64,000 nucleotides of DNA from Idiomarina fontislapidosi (GCF_003226255.1 NZ_QJST01000002.1:372001-436000); one strand, 5' to 3'. Positions 43,905-53,684 are shown, counted from the stretch's first letter. Numbers and translations are program-made. Notes: generated by a model not told the origin, from the letters alone.

Positions 43905-44846
43905 ATGAAAGGTGTAGTGCTTGATGCAGCCAGTCTGGGCCAAGATGTGGATTGGCAACCTATTGCAGAACAACTCAGCGACTGGCAGGTGTTTAACGAA
44001 ACATCGCCGGAACAATGTGCTGAACGAATAAAAGATGTCGATATTGTCTTTAGTAATAAAGTTGTACTCGATAGCAAAGCGCTACAATCAGCTACACGGC
44101 TCAAGTGGATAGGCATTTTAGCGACAGGTACGAATAACGTTGACCATGTTGCAGCGCAGTCGCACAACATTAAAGTCGCCAATGTCGAGGCCTATGGCAC
44201 AGCCAGCGTTGCACAACACACACTCTCCCTGATGTTAAATCTTGCAACTCAAGCAGTTCGTTACCAGCAGCGTGTAGCAAGTGGTGCATGGCAAACCGCC
44301 GCTCGATTTTGTTTAGACGACTTCCCTGTCGTGCAACTCGCAGGTAAACATTTAGTGATTGTTGGTCACGGTGAACTCGGGCAAGCCGTCGAATCGCTCG
44401 CTAAGGCTTTCGGTATGCGAGTGACCATCGCCGCTCGTCCCGGTAAAGCGGATGACCCACGACCGAGTCTCAACGCCTTACTGCCTAGCGCCGACGTTAT
44501 TTCATTCCACTGTCCATTGACTGAGGACACACGCGACTTACTCAGTGTTGATAACCTGAAATACTGCAAACCCAGTGCGTTAATCGTGAACGCGGCGCGT
44601 GGCGGTATCGTTAATGAAAGTGACGCTGTTGCAGCGTTGCGACGTGGCGATATTGGAGGACTCGCTGTCGATGTGTTATCCGAGGAACCACCGCGCAATG
44701 GCAACCCGATACTGGATGCCATCGACGAGCCACTCAATTTAGTCGTTACTCCACATAGTGCGTGGTTAGCACCCGAGGCAAGACAAGCCATCATTGATAT
44801 CAGCGCAACCAACCTGCGCACATTTATTCACGACGTGGGACAGTAA
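43905..44846 (+). CDS. D-2-hydroxyacid dehydrogenase (HprA-like)
   Basis: The 313-residue protein starts at ATG 43905 (GGAG 6 bases upstream). It has the NAD-binding VIVGHGELGQAV motif, catalytic Arg in NAARGGIVNE, Glu in VDVLSEEPP and His in TPHSAWLA, the full D-2-hydroxyacid dehydrogenase set. It resembles glycerate/hydroxypyruvate reductases. It is transcribed alone; its stop overlaps the convergent DUF6436 gene. Confidence 0.92.
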   Translation: MKGVVLDAASLGQDVDWQPIAEQLSDWQVFNETSPEQCAERIKDVDIVFSNKVVLDSKALQSATRLKWIGILATGTNNVDHVAAQSHNIKVANVEAYGTASVAQHTLSLMLNLATQAVRYQQRVASGAWQTAARFCLDDFPVVQLAGKHLVIVGHGELGQAVESLAKAFGMRVTIAARPGKADDPRPSLNALLPSADVISFHCPLTEDTRDLLSVDNLKYCKPSALIVNAARGGIVNESDAVAALRRGDIGGLAVDVLSEEPPRNGNPILDAIDEPLNLVVTPHSAWLAPEARQAIIDISATNLRTFIHDVGQ

Positions 44847-45376
44847 CAGCCTCGAGCAACCGTATTGACCCAGCCGGCATCCATGTCGCTGACGCGTGTA
44901 CTGACGTGATCAATGAGCGGTTCAATGAAGCTGCTCTCAGTATTGCAAAAGGCACCGTCAGCGTAGGGCCCCAGATATATGAGCTCACCATCAGCATCAA
45001 ATAGAATAACTGCCGGTGTTGCCGGCAGCCAATCTTTTAAGCCGGGTAACTCGGCGAGCGAAAGCGTTACATTGGCACCCTCGTTGGCTGTTACTCTGCG
45101 CATCACGACCTGCTTGTGCGCCTGAGTACGCCAGTTACATGCACACGTTGCATCCATCACATGAAAAACGCGCGATTCAGTTGGGTAGCCTTGCTTATTT
45201 AACCATTGCCCTAAGCGTTTGCCTACCTGCCCTTCTGTCAGCTGTGCTTGCAACGCGCCTGATTTATCAAACCAAGTCAGTGGCTGGTAAAGTAAATACG
45301 TACTCAGCGCGACCACAACGAGAAGCGCACATAGGGCGATAGCAACAAGTTTCCGGAGTCGTTTATCCACACTCAT
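44828..45376 (-). CDS. DUF6436-like thioredoxin-fold membrane protein
   Basis: The 182-residue protein starts at MSVDKRL (ATG 45376); the longer frame to 45478 has no hydrophobic or conserved extension. It has one N-terminal membrane helix (about 9-30) and a periplasmic thioredoxin-like domain with CACNW (CxC instead of CxxC) and PAVILFDADGELIYLGPYADG, the cis-Pro-like segment. DUF6436 is my best family guess. The role is probably redox related but unproven. It is divergent from the DUF4199 gene. Confidence 0.75.
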   Translation of the reverse strand: MSVDKRLRKLVAIALCALLVVVALSTYLLYQPLTWFDKSGALQAQLTEGQVGKRLGQWLNKQGYPTESRVFHVMDATCACNWRTQAHKQVVMRRVTANEGANVTLSLAELPGLKDWLPATPAVILFDADGELIYLGPYADGAFCNTESSFIEPLIDHVSTRVSDMDAGWVNTVARGCYCPTS

Positions 45377-45489
45377 GTGCCTACACGTAAAATGAGTGCA
45401 TAGTTTGGCATAACTTGGACTTATCGCGAAGCGCTTACATGTATTATAGTTGTAGTGCTTATCACAAAAATTTAACAAGGAACTCAGTT

Positions 45490-45966
45490 ATGAACGCACT
45501 CAAGTGGGGTATCATTTTTAGTATTGCAATGCTGCTATGGCTCACTGTTGAGCGTATTGCAGGCCTGCATCACCAAAATATCGAGTATCATTTTTTTCTG
45601 ACTAATATTTTTGCCATTATCGCCATTGCAATTTATGTGTTAGCGCTACGCGATAAGAAACGCAACTTACCCGATCAACAAATGAGCTGGCTCACGGGCT
45701 TTATTAGCGGCGTTAAACTCACCCTTGTGATTGCCATACTGGCACCCTTAGTGCAGTTAATCTTTCATACCACGATATCACCCGAGTTTTTTGACAACAT
45801 GCGTCATCACGCAGTCGCCTCAGGCATGATGAGTGATATGAGAGCTGAGGAGTATTTTACGCTGACCGCTTACATCTTTCAGTCGATTGTAGGGGCTATC
45901 GGATTAGGTCTGATTACCAGTGCGGTCGTAGCGTTCTTTCTACGCTCAAAAACGACTCAAAGCTAG
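45490..45966 (+). CDS. DUF4199-like membrane protein
   Basis: The 158-residue protein starts at ATG 45490 (AAGGA 8 bases upstream), not the longer 45415 frame. It has four membrane helices (about 3-20, 30-47, 65-90 and 128-152) with a loop FDNMRHHAVASGMMSDM before the last. The pattern fits DUF4199, a family of unknown function. It is transcribed alone, 114 bases from the divergent DUF6436 gene. Confidence 0.78.
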   Translation: MNALKWGIIFSIAMLLWLTVERIAGLHHQNIEYHFFLTNIFAIIAIAIYVLALRDKKRNLPDQQMSWLTGFISGVKLTLVIAILAPLVQLIFHTTISPEFFDNMRHHAVASGMMSDMRAEEYFTLTAYIFQSIVGAIGLGLITSAVVAFFLRSKTTQS

Positions 45967-46089
45967 AAACTAAATCGTCAAAAAAGCGTCTTATCTCTGA
46001 CAAATAAATCTGCCATCGTTACGGGTCTGTTGATCCTTTAGGGCTCAGGCGCGTAACCATAGCTCAGTTGTAATGCAGTAGAGGTTAAG

Positions 46090-46320
46090 ATGTCATCTAT
46101 TAAATCATCATTTGTCGCTAAAGACTTTGCACGGCGTGTGAAGCAACGTCGGAAAACACTGATGCTTCCGATGACTCAACTCGCAAAAAAACTCGGCGTC
46201 AGTGAGCCAGAATACAACCAAATTGAGTCGGGTGATCGACCGCCTTCGCGCAAACTACTCACACAAATTTCGATAGAGCTTCGCACCTCCGAAAAATGGC
46301 TGATTGAAGGTGGTTATTGA
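46090..46320 (+). CDS. Small XRE-family HTH protein
   Basis: A 76-residue protein with one HTH_XRE domain (about 12-68: RRKTLMLPMTQLAKKLGVSE, then IESGDRPPSRKLLTQIS). There is no effector domain. GAGG lies 5 bases before ATG. It probably acts as a transcriptional regulator, but no antitoxin/toxin partner is visible next to it. It lies 134 bases before the YqaA/H-NOX operon, whose promoter dyad could be its site (inference). Confidence 0.8.
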   Translation: MSSIKSSFVAKDFARRVKQRRKTLMLPMTQLAKKLGVSEPEYNQIESGDRPPSRKLLTQISIELRTSEKWLIEGGY

Positions 46321-46378
46321 GCACGCTAGCAAGCGGCTCTAGCCAACTAATAATAAAAATAACAGCACCGGATTAATC

Positions 46379-46394
46379 GATATTATGTAATATC
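46379..46394. promoter_or_regulatory. Dyad upstream of the YqaA/H-NOX operon
   Basis: GATATTA-TG-TAATATC is a perfect 7-bp inverted repeat 61 bases before the YqaA gene in an AT-rich gap. It may be an operator, or a weak terminator of the XRE gene (CTTTTAG follows). Confidence 0.4.
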
Positions 46395-46454
46395 TTTTAG
46401 TTCGCTTTACCCGTAAAATCATTCATATTATTTTTCATTTCCAAAATTCGCTTA

Positions 46455-46871
46455 ATGCTTACTGGTTACCTGTCGCTGTTTTTTTCTTCGCTCATTGCCT
46501 CAACGTTATTTCCCATGGGTTCCGAATTGGTGCTTATTGGTTTAATAAAAAATGGTTGGCCTATTGTTGAAACAGTTGCTGTTGCGTCGGTGGGCAATGT
46601 GCTTGGTTCAGTTATTAATTTCGGAATCGGTTACTTACTTCATAAAGGCTTTATGAAGAGTCGCTTAAATCACTATAAAGCAAATTTAATAAGGGCTGAG
46701 GAGCTATTTAATAAATTTGGTCGTTGGACGCTACTTTTTGCATGGCTACCGATTATTGGTGATCCATTAACACTGTTTGCTGGTTTATCTAGGGTTAATT
46801 TTGGTTTATTTTTGCTTTTAGTATCGATTGGAAAAGTGGCTCGTTATGCAGTGATAGCCACCAGTGTTTAA
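46455..46871 (+). CDS. YqaA-like DedA-family membrane protein
   Basis: The 138-residue protein has about four membrane helices with SLIASTLFPMGSELVLIGLI, VASVGNVLGSVINFGIGYLL and LLFAWLPIIGDPLTLFAG, the YqaA/SNARE-associated pattern. Related DedA proteins are lipid or small-molecule transporters. It is more AT-rich than its neighbours, with TTTGG/TTATT codons frequent. It ends 8 bases before the H-NOX gene, so it may be in the same operon, but the pairing is unusual. Confidence 0.85.
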   Translation: MLTGYLSLFFSSLIASTLFPMGSELVLIGLIKNGWPIVETVAVASVGNVLGSVINFGIGYLLHKGFMKSRLNHYKANLIRAEELFNKFGRWTLLFAWLPIIGDPLTLFAGLSRVNFGLFLLLVSIGKVARYAVIATSV

Positions 46872-46879
46872 GGATAATA

Positions 46880-47461
46880 ATGATAGGCATCATTCAGCAA
46901 GTATTATTGGAGTTACTCGATCAACACGGCGGCAATGAACTTAAACAGCGTGTTCTCAAAGCAGCCAATGTAGATCCTTCGATCAACTATCGTATTGATA
47001 AAAACTACAGTGATGACGAGTGTCTTCGATTAATTAATGCTGCGGTAATAGAAACAGGCTTATCCGAAACAACTGTTTACCAACATTATGCCACCGCGTT
47101 TTTAAAAAAGGCGCAGGCACTTTTCCCCCGATTTTTCGAAATCGCAGATGATTCCGAAGGGTTTCTTCTGCGCCAAGCACGCATTCACGCTGTTATGGCA
47201 TCAGGACTAAAAAGGCAGGATGAGCGCCAGCACGTAAACGACAAGTTCACAGCAACATCGATTGAGCCTGGCAAGGTGCGCGTTATTTATCGTTCAGCCA
47301 ATGGACTTTGCCGACTCTATCAAGCACTCGCGTTTGAAGTCGCCGCATTGTATGACGATGAAATTGAATTCGAGGAGCCCTGTTGCATGCATCAAGGTGC
47401 GGTGCATTGTGAGTTCCTCATCTCTTGGCCCAATAAACGTCAGGAGGTCGCCTGTGACTGA
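46880..47461 (+). CDS. H-NOX (haem NO-binding) domain protein
   Basis: The 193-residue protein is a stand-alone HNOB domain. MIGIIQQVLLELLDQHGG is the H-NOX start, the proximal haem ligand is His103 (RIHAVM), and the C-terminus (CCMHQGAVHC) has the Cys/His zinc site seen in Shewanella-type H-NOX. The YxSxR motif for haem propionates is present as YRSAN (137-141), so the arginine is replaced by Asn. NO sensing or altered haem binding is inferred. It overlaps the EAL gene by 8 bases, so it is the likely partner. Confidence 0.88.
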   Translation: MIGIIQQVLLELLDQHGGNELKQRVLKAANVDPSINYRIDKNYSDDECLRLINAAVIETGLSETTVYQHYATAFLKKAQALFPRFFEIADDSEGFLLRQARIHAVMASGLKRQDERQHVNDKFTATSIEPGKVRVIYRSANGLCRLYQALAFEVAALYDDEIEFEEPCCMHQGAVHCEFLISWPNKRQEVACD

Positions 47462-49325
47462 CAACCAAAACCTATCACTACGTTCAGTGATTACCCAAAT
47501 TGCCGATCAGTTGTGCGATACCATCGATAATAATTTTGATATTCATGTGGCTGTTGATACACCAGATACCGAAGGTCAAAAACTTGCGCTGTTGGTTAAT
47601 TTTCTACTAGAGAACGTGCGCCGTTCGCTCGACGATATGCAGTCACTGAATATGCAGCTCGAGGACAAAGTTAAAGAGCGTACATCGTTACTCGACCTCA
47701 TTTTAGCAGGCTCTAATGATGGCGTTTGGATCTGGGATATTGCCAATGATGAGCTGACATTATCAGGACGTTGGTATTCGATGCTTGAACTTCCCCACGA
47801 TGCGAATACCCAATCGCCCGAGTTTTGGCTTCAGCAAATTCACCCAGCTGATCGGGGTCGTTTTCGCGATGCCATTAAACGCTTACGTAAGGGCGAATCT
47901 GAACACTTAAACGTAGAGTATCGTGTAAAAACCGCTCATCAAGGCTACCGATGGATGCTTTGTCGCGGTGTATGTCAAAAAGACAACAACCAGCAATGCT
48001 CAATTGTCGCAGGAACGCAGACCGATATTTCTGCCATGCGAATCTTTGACCAAGAGTCAGGGATGACTAATGAGCGCTACTTACGAGAACGTGTCGAGGA
48101 TGCCATCACCGAGGAGCAATCTCTGTTTCTGGTCTATGTCACGGTTGAAAATATAGACGCGATATTAACGTCCTCTGAACACCCGAGTAACGCGATGCTT
48201 TATCCGATTATTCAAGAACGCTTGAGTAAAGTCAGTAACTTACATCTTGTCGCGAGTAAACTCAGTGCTATCACCTTTGCCGTGATGGGGTTTGAATCTG
48301 AACTCGCTGCGACCAACCTCACTATCGAAGATGTCTGTCAGCAACTTCGGGATAACTGCGCTAATACACAGCGTACATTTGATGATGAAATCCGTTTTGA
48401 AGTGGCGGTCGGCGCAGTGGTGTCATCGATGCTGCGCATTGAGCAATCACAACAGCTGATAAACTACGCGTGGTCAGCTTTGCGACGCGCACGCCAACTA
48501 GGTCAAACATGTATATTTACCGAGGCACATATCAGCCAAGATAGTCGCCGCATGCGCGTTGAGAAGGAGTTACGGCGCAGCTTGATGAAGAATGCCCTCG
48601 CGCCCGATTATCAAGCGATATATCAGGGTAAGACGAAAACACTCGAAGGGTTTGAGGCACTCGCCCGCTTCCGCCATGCGGAACTTGGTACCGTGTCCCC
48701 AGGAGAATTTATTCCCATCGCCGAAGATGCTGGATTAATGCGTGAACTTGGGTACTCAATACTCGACAGCACGATCGCGACCATTAAACAGTGGCAGTCC
48801 GGTGTTTTACGTGACCACCCGTTTTATATTGCGGTTAATGTTTCAGCGATTCAACTGCAAGACCCCTACTTTGCCGATAATGTATTAGCTAAACTCGAGG
48901 GAGCCAATGTATCGCCTTCGCGACTCAAACTCGAGGTCACTGAATCAACCCTCGTCGAGAGTTTTAAACACGCCGCTGAACAGATTGATAAGCTGCGCCA
49001 GCAAGGTGTTCGAATTGCGCTAGACGATTTTGGGACCGGTTACTCATCGCTCAGCTATTTGCGAAGCTTAGCAATCGACACCTTGAAAATAGATCGCAGC
49101 TTTGTTGCTAACTTGCACGAAAATAAACAAAAATCAGCCATTATTAAAACTGTTTATGAGTTGGCTACCGAGCTGGACTTGTCTGTCGTTGCGGAAGGTG
49201 TTGAGGAAGCCGAAGAGCTCGACTTCCTCAATAGTATCGGGGACATGGCGATTCAAGGGTTTTTACTAGCGCGCCCACTGCCCGCCGATGAAGCCATCGA
49301 TCAACTACCTCGCGGTACTTATTAA
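47454..49325 (+). CDS. PAS-GGDEF(degenerate)-EAL c-di-GMP phosphodiesterase
   Basis: The 623-residue protein starts at GTG 47454 (MTDNQNLS), with AGGAGG 7 bases upstream, overlapping the H-NOX end. It has an N-terminal helical region and coiled coil (about 1-75), PAS (about 78-205), a GGDEF-like domain without the GGDEF motif (about 215-345), and EAL (about 365-610). EAL catalytic residues are intact: EALARF, NVSAIQL, EVTES, DDFGTGYSS, KIDRSF, EGVEE, QGF. It should hydrolyse c-di-GMP, regulated by the H-NOX partner (as in Shewanella/Legionella H-NOX pairs). Confidence 0.93.
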   Translation: MTDNQNLSLRSVITQIADQLCDTIDNNFDIHVAVDTPDTEGQKLALLVNFLLENVRRSLDDMQSLNMQLEDKVKERTSLLDLILAGSNDGVWIWDIANDELTLSGRWYSMLELPHDANTQSPEFWLQQIHPADRGRFRDAIKRLRKGESEHLNVEYRVKTAHQGYRWMLCRGVCQKDNNQQCSIVAGTQTDISAMRIFDQESGMTNERYLRERVEDAITEEQSLFLVYVTVENIDAILTSSEHPSNAMLYPIIQERLSKVSNLHLVASKLSAITFAVMGFESELAATNLTIEDVCQQLRDNCANTQRTFDDEIRFEVAVGAVVSSMLRIEQSQQLINYAWSALRRARQLGQTCIFTEAHISQDSRRMRVEKELRRSLMKNALAPDYQAIYQGKTKTLEGFEALARFRHAELGTVSPGEFIPIAEDAGLMRELGYSILDSTIATIKQWQSGVLRDHPFYIAVNVSAIQLQDPYFADNVLAKLEGANVSPSRLKLEVTESTLVESFKHAAEQIDKLRQQGVRIALDDFGTGYSSLSYLRSLAIDTLKIDRSFVANLHENKQKSAIIKTVYELATELDLSVVAEGVEEAEELDFLNSIGDMAIQGFLLARPLPADEAIDQLPRGTY

Positions 49326-51115
49326 TCGATAATTGTCTGCAGTGGGACTAACTTCAAATTTTGTCCCGCTTCAGGCATACGGTTACGACCGTCTTGCACA
49401 ACCAATGCGCCCTGCTTAAAGCCTTCTCCGAGCGATCGAGTAGTTACTTCAATACCGTCGGTTTCAGAAGCACCGTCGATACCTTTATCGATGTTCGTAC
49501 GAATACGGAAGTGCTTACGCAGCGCGTAAGGGGCGGCAGCATCAAATACGACATAACTATCACTGCCTTGGCTCGAAACAAACAGCAGCGTCTCGTTATC
49601 GTATTGCGCTAAAGCTAAACCTTCAATATCCGGAACGATTTCCGCGACGTCATCCGCTGTGATAATTTGCTCACCTTGCTCAGATCCATTGACAGCAGCA
49701 TCAAATAACCAGATACCTGCGTCTTCCTCGCCCACAAACAAACGTTGTGTTTTGTCATCGACAACACATCCCTCTGGCTGTGATGGAACCGACATCTCGC
49801 GAACCAACTCAACATCCTCCGCAGACTTCACCCAGAAGTGCAAGATACGCCCGGATTTACCATTCACGTAAACCGACAAGCGGTCACTGTTGGCTTCATA
49901 GCCCATACAAAGCCCATATATTTCGTCCAGATCGGTACTGACCTGCTGAGCAATACTCAGCTCACCCGACTGACGAATATCAAAAAACTGGAGACTATTA
50001 TTGTCACGTAGCGAGGCAACCGCCAAGTTATCACGTACGTCGACGTTATTCAGACGACCCACATTCAGGTGCTGTTGAATGTCACCGTTCATTGAATATA
50101 CATAGAGACCCGTGCGCTTGTCCGTTCCTAAGATCAAGCTATCCTCGGGCGCGGTCGGTGATACCCAAATTGCAGGATCATCTATCGCATCGCCACGACG
50201 AGGTGAAGGATCGGTTTCAAGCGTTGCTGCGACTTGCGCAATCGGTTTAACCGGGGCATGCCGCTCCGCTTCACCTTGCGTTACCTCAACTTCGATCGCG
50301 TTGCTGCCTGATTCACGAGTGACCAACACTCGGTCATCTGACAACACCGAAATATCATGGTACTCGTGTGTCGTAGAAACGAGCTGAGCCTCAGTTTCAC
50401 CCACGGTATCATCGTGTGTCGATATCTTGAGTAAGCGCGCAGGCATTTCTTCCAAAGCTAATAGTCGCCCATCATTAAGCAGTGATAATGCTTTGATTTC
50501 GCCTTTGATGTGTCCAAAGGGTGCACGCACCGATTTCAAAAAACGCTTTTCCTCGGCTTCTGGCTCTGCGTTATAAGCCCAAATCGCTTGATCAGACTCG
50601 GCGACATAAAGCGCACCTTGATGCTGATCAACTGCACACGCCGTCGCGTCGTATGGCACATTTAAATCACGAATCGTGATAGGCTCTTGCAACCAAGTTT
50701 CATCTTGTCTGAGCAAGCGTTGTTCTGCGCCTCCGCGACCACCTATCAAAAATAACGACAGCTGGCTGTTTTCTGCACTGTCATAAAAGCACAGATCTTC
50801 GACTACGCGCGTTTCGATCTCACCTTTATACAAAGGCAATAAACGACCTTGGTGATATCGCCAAACGAACAACTCTTGAGTATCGCCTTCCATCGCTGCA
50901 AGAATCGATTCACGTTCGCCGAGCGCATATTGTTTAAGATGATAGAAATCACCTGCAACCAACTGTTGCTCACCGCGAGTAATGCCCTCACTCGATACCG
51001 AGATAACCGACGCGTCTGGGAGTACTTCCCGGTGGCGTTCATTTGCATGGCTATTATCAGTGTGCAATGCCATTAATAATGACGCGCTCAATACAGTTAC
51101 TTTAAATAAACTCAT
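49322..51115 (-). CDS. Beta-propeller phytase, two-domain
   Basis: The 597-residue precursor has a signal peptide (HANER), an N-terminal propeller-like half (about 30-270) and a C-terminal BPP domain (about 280-597) with DDPAIWVSPT, GTDKRTGLYVY, YGLCMG and QPEGCVVDD, and EGLAL near the end. Dual-domain BPPs are known in Alteromonadales. The N-terminal half lacks the full Ca-binding motifs and may bind substrate. It hydrolyses phytate outside the cell. The stop overlaps the EAL gene; it lies 25 bases after the TonB receptor. Confidence 0.9.
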   Translation of the reverse strand: MSLFKVTVLSASLLMALHTDNSHANERHREVLPDASVISVSSEGITRGEQQLVAGDFYHLKQYALGERESILAAMEGDTQELFVWRYHQGRLLPLYKGEIETRVVEDLCFYDSAENSQLSLFLIGGRGGAEQRLLRQDETWLQEPITIRDLNVPYDATACAVDQHQGALYVAESDQAIWAYNAEPEAEEKRFLKSVRAPFGHIKGEIKALSLLNDGRLLALEEMPARLLKISTHDDTVGETEAQLVSTTHEYHDISVLSDDRVLVTRESGSNAIEVEVTQGEAERHAPVKPIAQVAATLETDPSPRRGDAIDDPAIWVSPTAPEDSLILGTDKRTGLYVYSMNGDIQQHLNVGRLNNVDVRDNLAVASLRDNNSLQFFDIRQSGELSIAQQVSTDLDEIYGLCMGYEANSDRLSVYVNGKSGRILHFWVKSAEDVELVREMSVPSQPEGCVVDDKTQRLFVGEEDAGIWLFDAAVNGSEQGEQIITADDVAEIVPDIEGLALAQYDNETLLFVSSQGSDSYVVFDAAAPYALRKHFRIRTNIDKGIDGASETDGIEVTTRSLGEGFKQGALVVQDGRNRMPEAGQNLKLVPLQTIID

Positions 51116-51140
51116 TGTAATCTCTCTAATCTCGCTTTAC

Positions 51141-53684
51141 TTACCAATTGACCCACTGAATGCCCAAGCTATAGCTGCGCCCATAGGCTTCATACTGAGC
51201 GTTGTAGCGTTTATCACCGGTGTACACAAAATACTCTTCATCAGTGATATTGTTGACGGCAAAGTTAACGCTCAATTGCTCACTGAGCAGCCATTTAGTG
51301 GAGAAATCTAAGGTGAGGTTGTCGTCTTCGTAGATGTCATAGCGGCTGTCCTCTACGTCGCCCAATTCAGCAAGGTACTTAGACTTATAATTAGCGGCCA
51401 AGCGCATACTTAAATCTTGCGTTTCGTAGCCAAGCGCAATGTTCGCCGTTGTATCAGACTGACTCGGAAGTGGGATATCACGCTCCATACGTGTACCGTC
51501 ATCCAGCCAATCAACCGTTGCTTCAGAATCGGTGAATGTCAGGTTGGTATTAATCAGAAAGTTATCTAACCAGCTATTAAATCCACTAAGCTGATGCACC
51601 AAGTTAAACTCTAAACCAGCAACATAGGCGTCATCGCCATTGATATAAGTGACCGCTTCGTCAAATGACTCATAGCCTGGACGTCCAGCAATATCCGCTT
51701 CATAAACAAAGTTTTTAATCGATTTATAAAACGCCGTGGCAGACATAACCCCTAAGGTTTCATCATAGTGCTCAATGCCTAGATCAAGATTGCGTGAGGT
51801 CAACGGCTCTAATGCTGGGTTGCCAAATTCAGCTTTAATATCACCGTCGTCATTTTCAACAAAATAGCTCGGACGGATTTGTTCAAAGCTAGGACGCACC
51901 AAACCCGTGCTATAAGCCATGCGCACAATTGTCGAGTTGCTCAGCTCATAACGGCCAATTAAACTCGGTAGCCACTGAGCATCGCTGAATTCGGCATACT
52001 CTGGCGAGAACTCATTCAACTCATCATTATAACGAGTTCCGCGCGCATCGCGTTGTTCATGCTCGTAGCGTGCGCCGGCGATCACCTGCCAAGCCCCTGA
52101 GTTGAGGTCAGCCATAAAATATCCAGCATTGATGTCTTCATCGATCTGATACTGTGCAATGCTCGATTCAACATCATCACGGAAGTCTGCCAGTGTGAGC
52201 GTGTCCAACACACCCCATAATGCATCCGCTGAAATACCCGGCCCAAATCGATCAAAGCCATACTCAACGTCGCCGGTTGCATAGTCAGCAAGCGTAAGTG
52301 CTGAAACGCCTAAATCAGCAAAGTCTTCAACGATAAAGATATCTTCTCGTGCGGTCTTCTCGCGCTGACTGATACGAATACCGCCTTTAAAGGTCACTTG
52401 GTAACTCGGTTGCAACCAATCGTACGCTAAATCGACTTTTAGGCTGTCTGCGTTTTCCTCGGTATAAGCATCACTGACTTCAACTTCGTCAATGCTATAC
52501 CCCTCGCCTTGATAAGCACTATCAGGCGCGATGAGCTGTAATTGCTCAACGCCTTGATAACCCAGTCCGTCATCAAATGATTGCACAAACTGTGCACCGC
52601 CAATGGCAAACGGTTGCGATTCACTCGCTTCACTGGTGCCCAACTCAAGTGTGAGTTGCCAATCTTGCCAAGTTTGTTCGGTACCTATCATGTACGCTTG
52701 AATTTTTTGTGTCTCTTTACGATCTTTGAGTTCACGCGTAATTTCACCGGCGCTTGCGGTATTTTCGGCAATCGGGTCTTCAAATTCAGTGATAATGCCT
52801 TGACGAATCTCAGTATCCGCAAACTCACTGTACAGTGAGCGTAAGTAATATTGAGAGGTCTCACTCGGACGATAATCCAAGTTCAGTGCAAGGCCTGTAC
52901 GCTCACGGGTCACTTGGTAAGCACGCTGCTCAAATTCCTCTAAACCCGGCTCATCAAAGTCCCAGTTGCCACCGGTTTCAACGTTGTCGGTTGTAAACGA
53001 GCGATCCTGATGACTACCCGCGACCGCTACGCCAAAACTGTCTTTGTTATCGCCAATATCAAACGTGTTGCTGGCGACCGCCGAGAACTTCGGATTGGTC
53101 TCGCTCGCCTGTGCGTTATATCCAAGCTCCGACGACAGCGAATAGAATGCGCCATCGCGGTCAAATGCCGTCATACTCTTTAGCTCGATATTGCCACCTA
53201 AGCTACCCGCAGGAATATCGGGGGTAAGCGTTTTGCTCACAACCACCGATTCAAGTAAGTCCGATGGGATCACATCAAGCGCGACTGCGCGGCGACCCGC
53301 TTCTGGCGCCGCTAACGAAGTGCCATTGTATGACACTGAGTTCAAGTCGGGCGCCAAACCACGAATGCGGATAAACCGCCCCTCGCCTTGGTCACGCTCA
53401 ACCGATAGCCCCGGCATACGCTGCAACGCATCACTGATGCTGTCGTCTTGAAGCTTACCCATGTCATCTTTTTTAAGAACGTTAATAATGCCGCCGGCGT
53501 CGCGTTGTTGCTGAACGGCCTTTTGAACAGACTCGCGGTAGCCAATGGTCAAGACCTCTTCGATAGGTGCCTGTTCTGCCGAGGGTTTTGTTTCCGTTGA
53601 CTGTGTTGGTTCGCTTTGAGCAACCGCATGCGCGCTACTTAAGGCGGCTGCAACACAATAAACGAGGTAAGTTTTTTTCATCAT
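51141..53684 (-). CDS. TonB-dependent receptor (phytase-linked)
   Basis: The 847-residue receptor starts at ATG 53684 (MMKKTYLVY); the 53714 frame is less supported. It has a signal peptide (AVAQS), a TonB-box-like IEEVLTIG, a plug (about 45-160, GKLQDDSISDALQRMPGLS and RFIRIRGLAPDLNSV) and a beta-barrel ending in aromatic GIQWVNW. The neighbour phytase suggests uptake of phytate or inositol phosphates. It is the first gene of the minus-strand phytase unit. Confidence 0.93.
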   Translation of the reverse strand: MMKKTYLVYCVAAALSSAHAVAQSEPTQSTETKPSAEQAPIEEVLTIGYRESVQKAVQQQRDAGGIINVLKKDDMGKLQDDSISDALQRMPGLSVERDQGEGRFIRIRGLAPDLNSVSYNGTSLAAPEAGRRAVALDVIPSDLLESVVVSKTLTPDIPAGSLGGNIELKSMTAFDRDGAFYSLSSELGYNAQASETNPKFSAVASNTFDIGDNKDSFGVAVAGSHQDRSFTTDNVETGGNWDFDEPGLEEFEQRAYQVTRERTGLALNLDYRPSETSQYYLRSLYSEFADTEIRQGIITEFEDPIAENTASAGEITRELKDRKETQKIQAYMIGTEQTWQDWQLTLELGTSEASESQPFAIGGAQFVQSFDDGLGYQGVEQLQLIAPDSAYQGEGYSIDEVEVSDAYTEENADSLKVDLAYDWLQPSYQVTFKGGIRISQREKTAREDIFIVEDFADLGVSALTLADYATGDVEYGFDRFGPGISADALWGVLDTLTLADFRDDVESSIAQYQIDEDINAGYFMADLNSGAWQVIAGARYEHEQRDARGTRYNDELNEFSPEYAEFSDAQWLPSLIGRYELSNSTIVRMAYSTGLVRPSFEQIRPSYFVENDDGDIKAEFGNPALEPLTSRNLDLGIEHYDETLGVMSATAFYKSIKNFVYEADIAGRPGYESFDEAVTYINGDDAYVAGLEFNLVHQLSGFNSWLDNFLINTNLTFTDSEATVDWLDDGTRMERDIPLPSQSDTTANIALGYETQDLSMRLAANYKSKYLAELGDVEDSRYDIYEDDNLTLDFSTKWLLSEQLSVNFAVNNITDEEYFVYTGDKRYNAQYEAYGRSYSLGIQWVNW

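Noticed and set aside
44366-44821. 151-residue frame antisense to the D-2-hydroxyacid dehydrogenase
   Set aside because: It mirrors conserved dehydrogenase sequence and shows no domain.
46059-46085. ATAGCTCAGTTG-like sequence resembling a tRNA D-arm
   Set aside because: No acceptor stem, anticodon arm or T-arm can be built around it, and the XRE gene starts immediately afterwards.
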